This document shows positions 63,948 through 64,000 of a DNA stretch of 64,000 bases, in pieces (the first letter of the stretch is position 1; every line of letters begins with the position of its first letter). Under the pieces are notes generated by a model, which was given only the letters and a program-made list of their open reading frames with translations, was not told the DNA's origin and ran no database searches. The DNA lies in the NCBI GenBank assembly GCA_910588965.1, contig CAJUSO010000013.1, positions 5,015 through 69,014 of the forward strand, in the 5' to 3' direction. The position numbers were made by a program, and so were the translations under genes. The DNA comes from an uncultured Lachnospiraceae bacterium. Its GTDB lineage: Bacteria > Bacillota > Clostridia > Lachnospirales > Lachnospiraceae.

Positions 63948-64000
63948 CGGGGTGTGGCTCAGCTTGGCTAGAGCGCCTGGTTTGGGACCAGGAGGTCGCA
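63948..64000 (+). tRNA. tRNA-Pro(UGG), 3' end beyond window
   Basis: Acceptor CGGGGTG, D arm GCTC/GAGC, anticodon stem CCTGG/CCAGG with loop TTTGGGA, so the anticodon is TGG. The T arm is cut by the window end. Confidence 0.9.

Overview
The window looks like chromosomal DNA of a Lachnospiraceae-type Clostridia bacterium (Bacillota). Evidence: AGGAGG-like ribosome sites throughout, a CIRCE-controlled hrcA-grpE-dnaK-dnaJ cluster, secreted proteins full of lysine-rich bacterial Ig-like repeats, an HPr-like protein, a DUF4364 protein and a LacL/LacM-type split beta-galactosidase. Genus cannot be fixed from sequence reading alone. Gene density is high except in one AT-rich stretch near 8.0-14.9 kb.

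Layout. 1-8 kb: the 3' end of a YhaN/SbcC-like ATPase, a class A penicillin-binding protein, and on the minus strand an ABC exporter (ATPase plus two-domain FtsX permease) with a sensor kinase whose response regulator is missing, although an operator-like array of three GTGAC boxes at exact 11-bp spacing remains before the exporter. 8-14.9 kb: a decayed accessory island with M56/BlaR1-type, SMI1/KNR4, DUF3800, ApbE, CDF and FtsX remnants beside a few intact genes (an HTH-Fic protein, a C_GCAxxG_C_C protein, one hypothetical). 14.9-20.2 kb: an M15 peptidase with a cell-wall binding tail, then an RpiB-like gene and purE-purM-purN-purD. 20.3-25.6 kb: a VanRS-like two-component system, a flavin reductase, ilvE, a secreted Fn3/SH3 protein and a small membrane protein. 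25.7-28.7 kb: LacL/LacM.

28.7-32.9 kb is the most striking part. A gene for a SpoIID-like/peptidoglycan-binding protein is cut in two by a 2,888-bp element carrying a large serine recombinase, a small acidic ORF and a HepT/MntA toxin-antitoxin pair. The same AGTGGT lies at both ends, and joining the flanks there restores one uninterrupted reading frame. The host gene is preceded by a sequence matching the sigma-K promoter consensus (AC, 16 bp, CATAnnnTA). Together these suggest a skin-like intervening element that may be excised during sporulation. This is inference, but it can be tested directly.

33-41.2 kb: three large secreted carbohydrate-active or carbohydrate-binding proteins (GH43 with an AbfB-like domain; a double LamG/Ig-like protein; a GH43-like protein with Ig-like repeats), probably one operon for arabinose-containing polysaccharides, closed by a very long terminator. 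41.3-46.7 kb: the CIRCE heat-shock operon. 47-50.6 kb: a secreted transglutaminase-like repeat protein. 50.6-56.7 kb: RNA and protein modification genes (prmA, rsmE, cysteine desulfurase, thiI, mtaB) and an HPr-like protein that lacks the phosphorylatable histidine. 56.9-64 kb: a tail-anchored protein with twelve 11-residue repeats, a CBS-type diphosphatase, a second flavin reductase, a zinc-ribbon regulator-like protein, a DUF4364 protein, a TIGR01212 radical SAM protein, malic enzyme, and the start of a tRNA-Pro(UGG).

At a finer scale, a 43-nt structured repeat occurs between purE and purM and again in the leader of the polysaccharide operon, with 34/43 identical positions and preserved base pairing. 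Palindromic boxes of the form TTTCTTAAGAAA flank a divergent promoter pair near 25.2 kb, and a close variant precedes dnaK.
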